Shown in pieces: positions 24,334 through 33,406 of a stretch of DNA of 59,412 bases. Every line of letters begins with the position of its first letter. Position 1 is the stretch's first letter. The position numbers and the translations under genes are program-made. The notes under the pieces were generated by a model. The model was not told where the DNA came from. It searched no databases and worked only from the letters and a program-made list of their open reading frames with translations. This DNA is from JANNOG01 sp031398915 (GTDB taxonomy: Bacteria; Actinomycetota; Actinomycetes; Actinomycetales; JBBAYJ01), in contig JANNOG010000134.1 of assembly GCA_031398915.1 (NCBI GenBank), positions 1-59,412 of the forward strand. Direction: 5' to 3'.

Positions 24334-25109
24334 CACTCCACCTGCCCGGCGCCGGTGCCGCCCGAATACTTCGTGAACCGGCCACGCCAGGGAACCGACA
24401 GCGCCACCAGGTCGACAAGCCGCAACTCGGCCAGGTCGTCGAGCAGCCCGGGCAGACGCGCCTCGACGGCGATGGTGGCCGTGATCGCACGGCAGTACGC
24501 CGCCATCGCGTCGCTGTCGGCCACCCCGACCTCGCGCAGGTGAGCCTCCAGCGCCCGTAGCCCGAGCCCGAGGGCCACGACGTCCGTGGCCTCGTGCAGG
24601 ACCGCGAGGGTGACGGGCGGCTTGTCCTGGTGGAGGGTCACGTGGTGGACGCCCCGGTGACGGATGACGGTGAAGAAGCCCACCCACCACGCGGCGCTCG
24701 CGCAGGCCGCTCGCACGCTGTGAGCCCACGCCGTGGTCGACGCCTCGACAAGCTCCGACGCACGAGCATCAGCGGACTCAGACAGCGGGTTCTCGATGGG
24801 GTCATCTGGCGCGCCGGACATATACAGCCGCGCCGCTGTGTCGACCCACGGCGACTCAGGCCCGCCGTGAGACCGTGCGGCCCGGCGGCCGGACTCGTCC
24901 GCCGGGCCAACCGATCGGGCGCCGGCGAACTGGCGTGCGCGCATGCCGTCGCCCACGTCAGGCAGCGTCGCGTTGCCCTCGACCAGCTGTCGCCATTCCG
25001 CCACGTGCAGGTGAACCCGCTGAACGTGGAGCCCGTCGGCCATCGCCAACCAGGACTGTTGAATCGACGGCCCCCTCGGGGGTCCTAGGTCTTGTGCGGT
25101 CGTCGCCAT
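24333..25109 (-). CDS. Hypothetical protein of biosynthetic operon
   Basis: A 258-residue protein, not recognised. The N-terminal ~45 residues (LAMADGLHVQRVHLHVAEWR) precede a glycine/arginine-rich linker. The C-terminal ~150 residues are predicted helical with a compact histidine cluster FFTVIRHRGVHHVTLHQD, which could be a metal site but matches no motif that I know. It lies 3 bp downstream of the resolvase-like gene and overlaps the kinase gene by one base, so it is an integral operon member. Confidence 0.6.
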   Translation of the reverse strand: MATTAQDLGPPRGPSIQQSWLAMADGLHVQRVHLHVAEWRQLVEGNATLPDVGDGMRARQFAGARSVGPADESGRRAARSHGGPESPWVDTAARLYMSGAPDDPIENPLSESADARASELVEASTTAWAHSVRAACASAAWWVGFFTVIRHRGVHHVTLHQDKPPVTLAVLHEATDVVALGLGLRALEAHLREVGVADSDAMAAYCRAITATIAVEARLPGLLDDLAELRLVDLVALSVPWRGRFTKYSGGTGAGQVE

Positions 25110-25112
25110 GGC

Positions 25113-25559
25113 CTACTCCTGTCTCGTCTTCGTGTGCGGTCGAGCACTCTCGGCGTGGTCGCTGAATCCTGGCGGGGTCCCATGACGAGTAGTCAGACCA
25201 GGCGTCAGGCGCTGGCCGGCGGATGGGGCGGGGCTGGTCACGGCGGCCGATAGCACGGGGACGTCAGCGCCCATGGCGATCCGTTGCTGGGTGCGGCGTT
25301 GGGTTTCCGGGTCGCGGCCCAGGTGGACCCAGTCCGGAACGACCACCGCGACGATCACCGTGAAGGACGCTGCCTCGATGAGCGACTCCAGTGCGACGAG
25401 CCGAGGCGCGTCGGCGGCGTCGATGAAGACCTGCGCGAGGGCGAATCCCTCACGCTCGGCGAAATCGTCCAGCGTCTTGCGGGTCGATATGTCACGCCGG
25501 GGGAGGCCAGCCCGCGTGAGGACCACCTGCGCATAGCCGAAGACGACAGGCCGCATCAC
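25113..25559 (-). CDS. Serine-recombinase-like fold protein lacking the catalytic serine
   Basis: A 148-residue protein, first gene of the operon. VFGYAQVVLTRAGLPRRDIS and the following helix (LDDFAEREGFALAQVFID) resemble the N-terminal catalytic domain of resolvases (GYARVST...), ending in a DPETQRRTQQRI-like helix. The nucleophilic serine of the GYxRVS motif is absent and there is no DNA-binding domain. The tail after about residue 105 is low-complexity. It is unlikely to recombine DNA; similar short proteins occur in actinomycetes as regulators or scaffolds of unknown role. A second ATG three bases downstream is an equally good start. Confidence 0.5.
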   Translation of the reverse strand: MMRPVVFGYAQVVLTRAGLPRRDISTRKTLDDFAEREGFALAQVFIDAADAPRLVALESLIEAASFTVIVAVVVPDWVHLGRDPETQRRTQQRIAMGADVPVLSAAVTSPAPSAGQRLTPGLTTRHGTPPGFSDHAESARPHTKTRQE

Positions 25560-25658
25560 GACGGCACCGCCGCGTCCGGTGGCTGTGAGCGGGAGGGACT
25601 CGAAGCCGCCGCGGACGCCACGGCAGACATGAGCGCATCTCGAGCGAGCGGGTTGGTA

Positions 25659-25697
25659 GGCGCCGGGACGGGGTGTTTGGTCTCCCGTCCCGGCGCC
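25659..25697. promoter_or_regulatory. Perfect 14-bp hairpin in leader of biosynthetic operon
   Basis: GGCGCCGGGACGGG (25659-25672) is followed after 11 bases by its exact reverse complement (25684-25697). It lies 100 bp upstream of the first gene of the minus-strand operon and ~130 bp from the divergent regulator start, so it falls in the shared control region. No T-tract follows on the minus strand. It could be a leader-RNA structure, an attenuator or a dyad operator. A plausible -10 (TACGCT, 25793-25798) for the regulator lies to its right. Confidence 0.6.
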
Positions 25698-25831
25698 ATG
25701 TCTTCACCTTGGGGCCGATGTCGTCGGAGGACTACGCAGTTAGCACGAAGTCCGCACGCACCTACGGCATCTGAGCCGCGTCGAGGGAGCGCTACGCTCG
25801 ATCAGTCGTCCGTGACGGGAGGTCTCTTGCT

Positions 25832-27088
25832 GTGATCGTCGCGCTGTGGACGGGTCGCGAGACGACGGACCTGCGGCGGGCGCTGCGAATGACGATCGCC
25901 GAGTTCGCCGACGTGCTGGGTGTCAGCACCCGAACGGTCGACAACTGGGAAGCCCGCGGCGCCGACATCGAACCCCGCCCGGAGATCCAACGAGCGCTCG
26001 ACACGCTCCTCTCGCGCGCCGACCCCGGCGCTCAGCTGCGCCTGAATGCCCATCTGTCTCCCCTGAGTCGAATTGACGCACGCGTCGAGCCTGGCGCGGC
26101 ACTGGGGTCGGTGCCTGCGGCGGACGTCCTTCGGTGGCTGGTTCGGCCGAACGAAGGCATCAATCGGGACGGATCGACCGGGCGGTCCACTGTGGGTGAG
26201 GACGTCGCCGAAGTGTCCGCGGCGGTGCGGCACTTCGAGGACCTCGACCACCGGTTCGGCGGGGGATTCGCGCAAACCGCGGCTGCGGAGTACCTGACCG
26301 TCAGGGTTAAGCCGCTCGTCACCGCCGCTCGATCGGGCCCGGTCGGCGCGGCGCTGCTGTCCGCCGCCTCGGAGTTGACGTACAAAGTCGGCGCCATGGC
26401 CTACGACTGCGGCTCTCACGACGTGGCTGGCGGCTACTTCCGCGAGGCCTTGGAGCTGGCACACGCAAGCGGCGATCGGGCCCTGGGCGGCAAGGTCCTC
26501 GCCGTTATGAGCCACCAGGCCAACTTCCTCGGTCGCCACGCTGACGCCATCGACCTCGCCCGAGCCGCAAAGCTCGGAGCCGCCGGCGCTGCCTCGCCGC
26601 GAGTGCATGCCATGTACTGCGCGATGGAGGCGCGAGCCCTTGCCGCACTGGGCGATGAGAGGGCGGCAACGCAGGCCATCCGGGAGGCCGAAACGCACTT
26701 CGGTAGGCAGGGTGACGACCCGGGACCGTCCTGGATCCAGTACTTCGACGTCGCTGAGCTGCACGACGAGTTCGGCCATTGCTTCCGAGACCTGGGCCGC
26801 CCCGACGAGGCGTCCACGAATCTCGCGATCGCCCTGGAGACGTCGAGCGCGGCATACCCGCGGAGCCGCACCTTCAGCCGCTTGGTCTTGGCGTCGACAC
26901 ACCTGCAGCACGGACACGTTGAGCAAGCCGCAACCGTAGCGATGGAAACGCTCAGCGTTCTCGGGAGCCTGCGTTCAGCGAGGGTCCGTGCTTACGTCCG
27001 GGATCTCAAGACACGGTTCAACGCCTTCGGTCGCTGCGCCGCCATCGACGACTTCGTCAGGCAGGCGCGCAGCCTCCTGACCACGTGA
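25832..27088 (+). CDS. XRE-type HTH regulator with helical sensor region
   Basis: A 418-residue protein from GTG 25832 with a GGGAGG site upstream. Residues 13-50 form a Cro/CI-type HTH: LRRALRMTIAEFADVLGVST followed by RTVDNWEARG. The remaining ~350 residues are repeated helical pairs of TPR-like character (for example GGYFREALELAHASGDRALG; GKVLAVMSHQANFLGRHADA), as in the many actinomycete regulators that combine HTH with TPR-like repeats and sense peptides or proteins. It is divergent from the 12-gene operon and is its most likely pathway-specific regulator. It converges with the phosphotransferase gene. Confidence 0.75.
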   Translation: MIVALWTGRETTDLRRALRMTIAEFADVLGVSTRTVDNWEARGADIEPRPEIQRALDTLLSRADPGAQLRLNAHLSPLSRIDARVEPGAALGSVPAADVLRWLVRPNEGINRDGSTGRSTVGEDVAEVSAAVRHFEDLDHRFGGGFAQTAAAEYLTVRVKPLVTAARSGPVGAALLSAASELTYKVGAMAYDCGSHDVAGGYFREALELAHASGDRALGGKVLAVMSHQANFLGRHADAIDLARAAKLGAAGAASPRVHAMYCAMEARALAALGDERAATQAIREAETHFGRQGDDPGPSWIQYFDVAELHDEFGHCFRDLGRPDEASTNLAIALETSSAAYPRSRTFSRLVLASTHLQHGHVEQAATVAMETLSVLGSLRSARVRAYVRDLKTRFNAFGRCAAIDDFVRQARSLLTT

Positions 27089-27116
27089 CGAGTGGCGGTC
27101 GGGCGCCGGGGCGGCG

Positions 27117-28025
27117 TCAGACGCCCGGTCGCCACGAGTGAGGTATACCGCCGCCTTCGGGCAGGGATCGAAGGCGGGCCCGGACCTCGGGAATGAAGCG
27201 GGGCTCTCGACCAGTGCGAGCGGCCAACCACGCGATCATGCGGAGCTGTCGGATGCTCGCGACGGTCTCGAAGCCCGGCCACGTCGTGACGTCCCGGCCG
27301 TACGCCTCGACGAACTCTACGTAGTCCTGCGCTGTGTACCAACCGACCCTGCGATAGACGGCAGCCACGATGAGGTCCCATTCCCGGGGACCAACGCACG
27401 CGCGCTCAAGATCGAGCATGAGGACAGTCCCGGAGTGGTCACGGACGATGTTCTTCCGGTGCGCGTCACCGTGGATGACGCATGGATTTTCCTCGAACCG
27501 GATGTCGTGATACTGCTGGCGCAGCTGGTCGTGGATGGACCGCAGCGTGTCCTGCTCGTCATTCGCCAGGCCAGTAGCGGACTCGATGTGCTCGGCGATT
27601 CTGGTGAAAGGCTCGAATGGTTCCACTATTCCTGCTGGCGGCGTCGGAATCGCGTGTAGTTTCCGCAGGAATTGACCGAGTTCCGACGGTGACGCTTGCC
27701 GGATCTCCCGCACGTACACCCAGAACGTCACGACGCACCCGGCCGCCTCGACCGGGTCTGGGGTCGCGGGCGACACTCGAACGGCCGGGAACGGCACGGA
27801 TTCCAGCCATCGGGCGATGCGCACCTCGCGTGCGGCCCGCTCAGCGGCGTCACCCGTCGAGACCCGTGCCACGACGTCGCCTCGCAGGCCGAACACCGCA
27901 TTGTCACCTAGCGGTCCGAGCAGCTCGGCATGCTCGGCATTCAAGCCGAGCATGGTGGTGGCGCGATCCAGAGCGTCGCGGGCAACGTCGTAGGTCAAAG
28001 CGCTTTCGTCAGGCACGGGATTCAC
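27117..28025 (-). CDS. Aminoglycoside phosphotransferase (APH) family protein
   Basis: A 302-residue kinase-fold protein with the catalytic loop CVIHGDAHRKNIV (His185, Asp187, Asn192) and the metal loop LMLDLERACVGPREWDL (Asp205). The APH family includes antibiotic kinases and small-molecule kinases. The gene lies between the T4SS operon (same strand, 93 bp downstream of DUF4913) and the regulator, next to the biosynthetic operon. It may provide self-resistance to, or phosphorylate, the operon's product; substrate is not predictable. The start codon GTG 28025 is the furthest upstream; a GTG three codons downstream is also possible. Confidence 0.8.
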   Translation of the reverse strand: MNPVPDESALTYDVARDALDRATTMLGLNAEHAELLGPLGDNAVFGLRGDVVARVSTGDAAERAAREVRIARWLESVPFPAVRVSPATPDPVEAAGCVVTFWVYVREIRQASPSELGQFLRKLHAIPTPPAGIVEPFEPFTRIAEHIESATGLANDEQDTLRSIHDQLRQQYHDIRFEENPCVIHGDAHRKNIVRDHSGTVLMLDLERACVGPREWDLIVAAVYRRVGWYTAQDYVEFVEAYGRDVTTWPGFETVASIRQLRMIAWLAARTGREPRFIPEVRARLRSLPEGGGIPHSWRPGV

Positions 28026-28118
28026 CGTTGCGACCCGTCGTCTCCATGTCGAGCACGAGCATTGACCGCGTCACGGTGGACAGCATCCCCGAGCGCGCCG
28101 TGAGGCCGCCACGCCCGG

Positions 28119-28559
28119 TCAGGACACATCGGGCAGGTCTTCCGGGGGTTGTCGGACGGACAGTGGGTGAAGCCGCTGACTGTGGCCCTTGTCGAGCGAG
28201 CAGCCCTTGAACGGCCCGTCGGGGTCCAAGAGGACGGTCATGTGGTGGTCGGCGTGGTCGCGGAACCAGATGCTCATGCCGAGGGCAGGGTCGAGGCGGA
28301 GGTGCTCCCAGGCCCGCCAGAGGGCTTCGAGGCGGGCGATGGCTTCGGCGTGCCGCCACCATTGGGGGCACCAGGTGCGGTGGCGGCCGGTGGTGACGTC
28401 GCGGCGGTAGAGGTGGACGAGGTGGTCCTCGACGAAGGCGTCCACGGTCGGGAAGTACAGCTGGGGACCCTGCTCGTCCGTGAGCCCGGGAGCTCCCTCA
28501 GCGTCATCGGCCGGCTGCTGGCCGGCGGGGTCGTCGTCCCACTCTCCGAGGGCGCTCAT
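28119..28559 (-). CDS. DUF4913 family protein
   Basis: A 146-residue protein. The C-terminal ~100 residues match DUF4913: QLYFPTVDAFVEDHLVHLYR, CPQWWRHAEAIARLEALWRA and the terminal WFRDHADHHMTVLLDPDGPF. This family occurs almost exclusively in actinomycete conjugative elements next to the T4SS coupling protein. Its role is unknown, but position suggests an adaptor between substrate and coupling protein. ATG overlaps the coupling-protein stop (ATGA). It is the last gene of the T4SS operon. Confidence 0.8.
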   Translation of the reverse strand: MSALGEWDDDPAGQQPADDAEGAPGLTDEQGPQLYFPTVDAFVEDHLVHLYRRDVTTGRHRTWCPQWWRHAEAIARLEALWRAWEHLRLDPALGMSIWFRDHADHHMTVLLDPDGPFKGCSLDKGHSQRLHPLSVRQPPEDLPDVS

Positions 28560-30364
28560 CGGGGCCGTGCCGTGACGGGTCGTCGACGCTGCGCGGGCGC
28601 CGCCGTGTGCGGTAGGCGGGCGGCCGGGTCGTGGCGGGCGAGGGATTCGCGGACCTCTGCGGCATGCGGCCCGGTCATCCAGGGCAGGGTCTGCACGATG
28701 GTGGCGGGCGCTCCCGACGCCAGGACGATGGCGCGGCCGCGGGGGAGGGCGGCGAGGTCGGCGACGTCGAGGATGCGTTCGCGTTGGTAGGAGCGGCTGG
28801 TCTGGCGGCCGCCTCGTCCGCTGGAGGTGGACACGGAGCGGACTTCGAAGTCGCCGATGAGTTGGGACAGCTCGTTGAGGAACTCGGCTTCGGTTACGCC
28901 GCCGCCGTAGACCTTGACGTTGGCGGCGGACCAGAGTTTGCGCATCCCCTCGCGGCCCCAGACGTCGACGCCTTGGGACCACGATTGCAGGATGGTCATC
29001 ATGACGATGCCGCGGCTGCCGTAGTGGGAGTACTGGTCGGGCAGTCCGGCCCAGCGGCAGACGTTGGCGGCCTCGTCCAGGACCCCGACGAGCGGTACGG
29101 GTAGCCGGCCGCCGGGGGACGTCTTGACGTGGGCTTCGGCGGCCTCGGTGACAGCGACGGTCAGTGCGGTGACCAGGGGACCGGCCGAGCCGCGGCCCTC
29201 GCGGGAGACGCTGTAGAGCGTCTGATGACCGACCGGTCCACCGTCGACTGCGATGACCCCGGGGCCAGAGCGGATGAAGTCGTCGGGTGAGAACTGGGGG
29301 CGCGGGTCATGGGGGCCGGTGGGTGTCACCCATCGGGTGGCTGCCCGGTTGATGAGGCAGGCGGTCATCTGCTGGGCGGTGCCGTACACCCCGCCGCGTT
29401 GCTTCTCGGGGGCGGCGATGATGCCGGCGACGGCCGAGGCTGACAGGGGCAGGTCGTGGTCGGCGAGGATCGAGGCGGGCTCGTCGTCGGTGGGGTCGGT
29501 CAACCATTGGTAGACGTCGGTGATGGTCCGGTCGTCGCGGGCTGCGGCGAGGAGGAGGCCGGCGAGCAGGTCGGTGGCGGCGGAGTCGAAGTACGCGTCG
29601 GTGCGGGCCTGGGGGTCGCGGGAGGACGTGGCGAAGATGTCGGCGAGGATCGTGGCCTTGACCTCGTCGGTGACGTAGCTGAGGGGGTTCCACCACCAGG
29701 TCGGGGGTTCGTCGACGACGCCTTGGGGGTCGAACACCCACACCTGCCCGCGGCGCGAGCGGGGGCCGCGGGTGCCGTCGACGATGTCGCGCTTGTTGGA
29801 GGTGACGAGGACGGCTCCGGGGGCGTCGAGCACTGCGGGGATGGCCCGGGACGTGGTCTTCCCGGTGCGGGGTCCCCAGATATCGACGGCCATGTCCTCC
29901 CAGGAGGAGTACAGCGTCTGCCCGGTGAGGGTCCGGCCGATCGGCAGCCCGGCCGGACCATCGACACCGAGCCGCTGACCCGTAGCGGCGGTGCCGCGGC
30001 GGGTCAGCGGGGCCAGCTCGGTACCGCGTCCGAGGTGTGGGGCGGCCTTGTCGACTCGAAGGCCTCGGGTGCGCCACCGGAAGAGCGCGACCACGAAGGC
30101 GACGACTGCGAGGAGTGTCACTAAGGCCACGGCGACGGCGGTCGATGCCGGTCCCCACGCGACTGTGCCGCCGATCACTCCCAGCAGCAGCTCTAACGGG
30201 TTCGCCGGCAACGGCGCGGCCTGCAGGTCGCCGGTGAACCGGCGGACCAGGTGGGCCGAGACGGTCACGACGGCGGTCGCTCCGAGGGTGATCCCGAGGA
30301 CGACCCAGAGCAGGCCAACCTCGACGGTGCTGCTGTCACTGCGGCGCCGAGACGGGGCGCTCAC
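28556..30364 (-). CDS. T4SS coupling protein, VirD4/TraG-like
   Basis: A 602-residue ATPase with two N-terminal membrane segments (about 16-38 and 75-95), Walker A WGPRTGKTTS (163-172), Walker B VLDEAANV, and the typical WWNPLSYV and YGSRGIVMMTILQSWSQG blocks of VirD4/TraG couplers. It recruits the relaxase-DNA complex to the T4SS. The GTG start overlaps the VirB4-like stop (GTGA). It is the counterpart of the MOBP relaxase at 13279-14847; together they show that the element transfers as single-stranded DNA rather than by an FtsK-like TraB mechanism. Confidence 0.9.
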   Translation of the reverse strand: MSAPSRRRSDSSTVEVGLLWVVLGITLGATAVVTVSAHLVRRFTGDLQAAPLPANPLELLLGVIGGTVAWGPASTAVAVALVTLLAVVAFVVALFRWRTRGLRVDKAAPHLGRGTELAPLTRRGTAATGQRLGVDGPAGLPIGRTLTGQTLYSSWEDMAVDIWGPRTGKTTSRAIPAVLDAPGAVLVTSNKRDIVDGTRGPRSRRGQVWVFDPQGVVDEPPTWWWNPLSYVTDEVKATILADIFATSSRDPQARTDAYFDSAATDLLAGLLLAAARDDRTITDVYQWLTDPTDDEPASILADHDLPLSASAVAGIIAAPEKQRGGVYGTAQQMTACLINRAATRWVTPTGPHDPRPQFSPDDFIRSGPGVIAVDGGPVGHQTLYSVSREGRGSAGPLVTALTVAVTEAAEAHVKTSPGGRLPVPLVGVLDEAANVCRWAGLPDQYSHYGSRGIVMMTILQSWSQGVDVWGREGMRKLWSAANVKVYGGGVTEAEFLNELSQLIGDFEVRSVSTSSGRGGRQTSRSYQRERILDVADLAALPRGRAIVLASGAPATIVQTLPWMTGPHAAEVRESLARHDPAARLPHTAAPAQRRRPVTARPR

Positions 30365-31896
30365 CGCTGACCGCCCTGGTCGTCATGGACGGTGCCGATG
30401 CGGGAGCGTTCACGCCAGAGCCGGTTGGTGTCGTTGAGTTCGGCTTCCACCGAAGTCAGGGTCACCTTGACCGGGATGCCAGGGCGCCCGCCGACTTTGA
30501 TGAGGAACTTGCCCTGCCCTGGTGGGGCGGTCTCGGCGGCGGCGTCGGAGTCCCACGCCGGCGGAGTGGTCCAGGAGCTGACGAGGTCGCGTTCTGCGCC
30601 GGACATGGCGACGGCCGAGGTGAGCATGGGCATCTCGGCCGCGGGCAGCCCACCGCAGATGACCATGCCGGCGCGTTCGACGAAGCCGCGTGCTTTCATG
30701 CGGTCCTCCTCGGTGGGCAGGGCGAGCAGGTCGCTCATGGTGTGGGAGACCATCGCCATCCCGACGCCGCGTTGTCGGTTGAGTCGGGTCAAGGCGTCGA
30801 CGCGGTCGACGATGCCCTTGCCGGCGCGCAGCGCCCGCCATAGTTCGTCGAGGATGACGAAGTAGTGCCGTCGGGGTTCTAGTCCGGCGTCGGCGAGGGC
30901 GTTGGCGACGGTGATGGCGCCGAACCCGGTGGACCAGCACGCCAGCAGCACGGCGGCTTGCAGGTCGACCTCGCCGTCGCCGATGGAGGAGACGTCGAAG
31001 ACGACAGGTCGGTCGCGGCGCATCGGGGTGGTGGTGGGTTCGGCGAAGATACGCCCGAACCGGCCCCCTTCGATGAGGCCAACGAGGGTGACCTCCAGGC
31101 CTTCGGTGATCTCGCGGTAGCGGGTCAGGTCGCCGCGGTCGAGGGCGACCTGGCGGACGTCGTCGGGTGCTGAGCGGATGACTCCCAGCAGGTCACCGAG
31201 GACCGGGGCGGCGGCATCGGTACCGGTGCGGTCGTCCAGGACGCGCATCGCCCGGTCGAGGACCGCCTCCTCACGGTCAGTGGGTGGGGCGGCTCGGGCG
31301 ATGGTGACCAGAGCGCTGACGGCTGCCAACCGCCGGCCGTGAGCGTCGGCGAGGACGGTTTCGCGGGCTCTGCCGGTCAGCCGCCGGGCGGCCGCGGTGG
31401 ACTCGCCGGGGTCCAGGACGTTGAGGTGCCCGCGGCCCCGGCCCAGCGGCAGGACATCACCGCCCATGGCCAGGACGAGGTCGAGGTAGTCGGGTTTGAG
31501 GTCGCCGAGCACCAGCGGAATGACGCCGTATCCAGCGAGGCCGAGTGCCATGCGGCGGATGACCGTGGACTTGCCCAGGCCCGGCAGGCCGAGGACGAAT
31601 GCCGAGGGGTTGGCGATGAGGTGGGCGCGTTGGAACCAGGAGATCGGGTCGCAGCCGACGGTGGCGCCGCTGATGAGGTTCTGTCCCAGTGGCACTCCGA
31701 TGACGGGGGACCCGGTCCCGGCGGCGAACGGGTAGAGGCCGCAGACTTGCACGGTCGTGCCGCGGAACTCCACCGGCGGCTCGACGAGCCCGGCCCGGCC
31801 ACGCGCCCGCCCGTGCCACCCTCGCGGGCCTGGCGCGGGAGCGACCGGCGGTTTCCGCGGGGCGCTGTCCCGGCCCGCCGTGGCGCGGCGGGTCAC
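30361..31896 (-). CDS. VirB4/TraC-like T4SS ATPase
   Basis: A 511-residue protein from GTG 31896, which overlaps the upstream TGA (GTGA). Walker A is GLPGLGKSTVIRR (about 103-115), with PLVLGDLKPDYLDL immediately after. Walker B is VILDELWRAL, followed by the sensor-like region RQRGVGMAMVSHTMSDLLAL. This is the C-terminal ATPase half of VirB4. The N-terminal half typical of Gram-negative VirB4 appears to be replaced by the separate SCO6880-type protein encoded just upstream. It powers pilus/translocation-channel assembly. Confidence 0.85.
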   Translation of the reverse strand: MTRRATAGRDSAPRKPPVAPAPGPRGWHGRARGRAGLVEPPVEFRGTTVQVCGLYPFAAGTGSPVIGVPLGQNLISGATVGCDPISWFQRAHLIANPSAFVLGLPGLGKSTVIRRMALGLAGYGVIPLVLGDLKPDYLDLVLAMGGDVLPLGRGRGHLNVLDPGESTAAARRLTGRARETVLADAHGRRLAAVSALVTIARAAPPTDREEAVLDRAMRVLDDRTGTDAAAPVLGDLLGVIRSAPDDVRQVALDRGDLTRYREITEGLEVTLVGLIEGGRFGRIFAEPTTTPMRRDRPVVFDVSSIGDGEVDLQAAVLLACWSTGFGAITVANALADAGLEPRRHYFVILDELWRALRAGKGIVDRVDALTRLNRQRGVGMAMVSHTMSDLLALPTEEDRMKARGFVERAGMVICGGLPAAEMPMLTSAVAMSGAERDLVSSWTTPPAWDSDAAAETAPPGQGKFLIKVGGRPGIPVKVTLTSVEAELNDTNRLWRERSRIGTVHDDQGGQR

Positions 31897-33404
31897 AGGG
31901 AGCCTCGGACGACGGCGGGGACGCTGGAGTGATCGGGTAGGACGAGCCCGAGTGGCAGGCACGCCGCGAAGGCCGTGTCCTGTGAGCCGTACATCGGGCG
32001 CAGCTGGATCCTGGAGGCGGCCGAGAGCATGTCGACCGCCGCGACGGCGTCGGCGACTCGGTCGGGTCCGGTGACGGTTGCGGTGAGCAGCAGGGCGAAG
32101 TCGACGAGGCCGGCTCCCCGGGCCTCCTCGGCGGCGGTGGTGTGGGCGGAGCGTTGCTCGTTGAGCGCGCGTGCGGAGGGTCGGGTGCCGAGGGTGACGC
32201 GGAAGTCAGCCGCGCGCTTGTCCATCTCGACGACTCGGGCGGCGCGGGCGGGGTCCAACGGCCGGTAGACGATCGTGACGCGCTTGCGGGCGAGGTCGGG
32301 ATGCGGACCGAGCAACCCGTGAAGCACACCGCTGAACACCTCCCCGCGCGGCGGCGAGGTCATCCCCCACGTCACGGACACCGCGCTGTCGTGCCGATAC
32401 GCCGACCACGAAGCCTCCGTCGCGGCAGGGCCGACGTCACCCCACCGCAGGTCGGGTACCTGGCCGGTGCTGCGGGCGGCGTCCATGTCGTGAGTGATCG
32501 CGGGGTCGTAAGCGACTCGGACCAGCTCGCACAATTCCGCCGCCGTGGCGGGGCGAGCGGCCCCCGCGCCCGTCGCGATCAGGGACTGCCCCAGCGACGG
32601 GATCCGCGCAGCGAGGTCCCGAGCCACGATCGTCGCCGAACGACGGCGAGCTCCGGGTCGCGGCGAAGCGGCGAAGGTCAGGGTCACCCACGCCCGAATG
32701 GCGGCCGAGCCGAGCGGGTACCGATCGACGACCTCGGCGAGCATCGCAGCGGCCACGGCCGGGGCGTCCGGATCAGCCTGACGGGTGACCTCCTGGCGAA
32801 GCCGGCTACCGGAGTCGGGAGCGGTCTCGACCGTCACGCACGCCGCGACCAGGCCAGGTTCAGCCGACAGCGAACCCAGCCACGCACCCCAGTGCGACAC
32901 CCACGCGTCGACCTGCTCGGCATCGACCAGCGACGCCCCATCGGGCTCGGTTGCGAACACCACGCTGTGGTGATGGGTCGCCGGCACCGACAGAAGAGCG
33001 AACGGGCGCTGCCAGGAGTCCGTCCACTCGCTCAACCGGGTCGCAGCGAGCACCCCGGGCAGCTGGTAGGTCCCCCACGGCACCAAGGACAGCGGACCGG
33101 ATCGGTACTGCGCTCGTCCCTTCCTGGCTGTTCCCGCCCAGGTGAGACGGGCACCGACCTGCTCCGCCGCGGTGTGACCGTGCCGGTCACGCACCGACAA
33201 CAGCCCGAGGCCGATCGCAAGCACAGCGGCCACCGGGGCGGCGAACCGCAGACCGAGGGTGAACCACGTGACGATGAGGACGATGAGCCCGACGAACAGG
33301 CCGGTCGTGCCCAACGCTCCGAGACCGAGCAGGCCGGGGGAGAGCGGTCGCCGCCAGTTGCCGTAGGTGCGGGGGGCACGCGTGGAGTGCTCGGCTGTGG
33401 TCAC
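31893..33404 (-). CDS. SCO6880-type T4SS membrane protein
   Basis: A 503-residue protein with two adjacent membrane segments (about 24-45 and 50-70: GLLGLGALGTTGLFVGLIVL) and a large cytoplasmic domain starting SVRDRHGHTAAEQVGARLTW. This combination matches the SCO6880 family, a conserved part of actinomycete T4SS operons that combines a PrgI/VirB3-like membrane part with a VirB4 N-terminal-like domain. It probably anchors the ATPase encoded next. A GGAAGGA site precedes the GTG start, 2 bp after the TrbL-like gene. Confidence 0.75.
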   Translation of the reverse strand: MTTAEHSTRAPRTYGNWRRPLSPGLLGLGALGTTGLFVGLIVLIVTWFTLGLRFAAPVAAVLAIGLGLLSVRDRHGHTAAEQVGARLTWAGTARKGRAQYRSGPLSLVPWGTYQLPGVLAATRLSEWTDSWQRPFALLSVPATHHHSVVFATEPDGASLVDAEQVDAWVSHWGAWLGSLSAEPGLVAACVTVETAPDSGSRLRQEVTRQADPDAPAVAAAMLAEVVDRYPLGSAAIRAWVTLTFAASPRPGARRRSATIVARDLAARIPSLGQSLIATGAGAARPATAAELCELVRVAYDPAITHDMDAARSTGQVPDLRWGDVGPAATEASWSAYRHDSAVSVTWGMTSPPRGEVFSGVLHGLLGPHPDLARKRVTIVYRPLDPARAARVVEMDKRAADFRVTLGTRPSARALNEQRSAHTTAAEEARGAGLVDFALLLTATVTGPDRVADAVAAVDMLSAASRIQLRPMYGSQDTAFAACLPLGLVLPDHSSVPAVVRGSL

Positions 33405-33406
33405 GG

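Noticed and set aside
25113..25559. Functional site-specific resolvase
   Set aside because: The catalytic serine and the C-terminal HTH domain are both missing.
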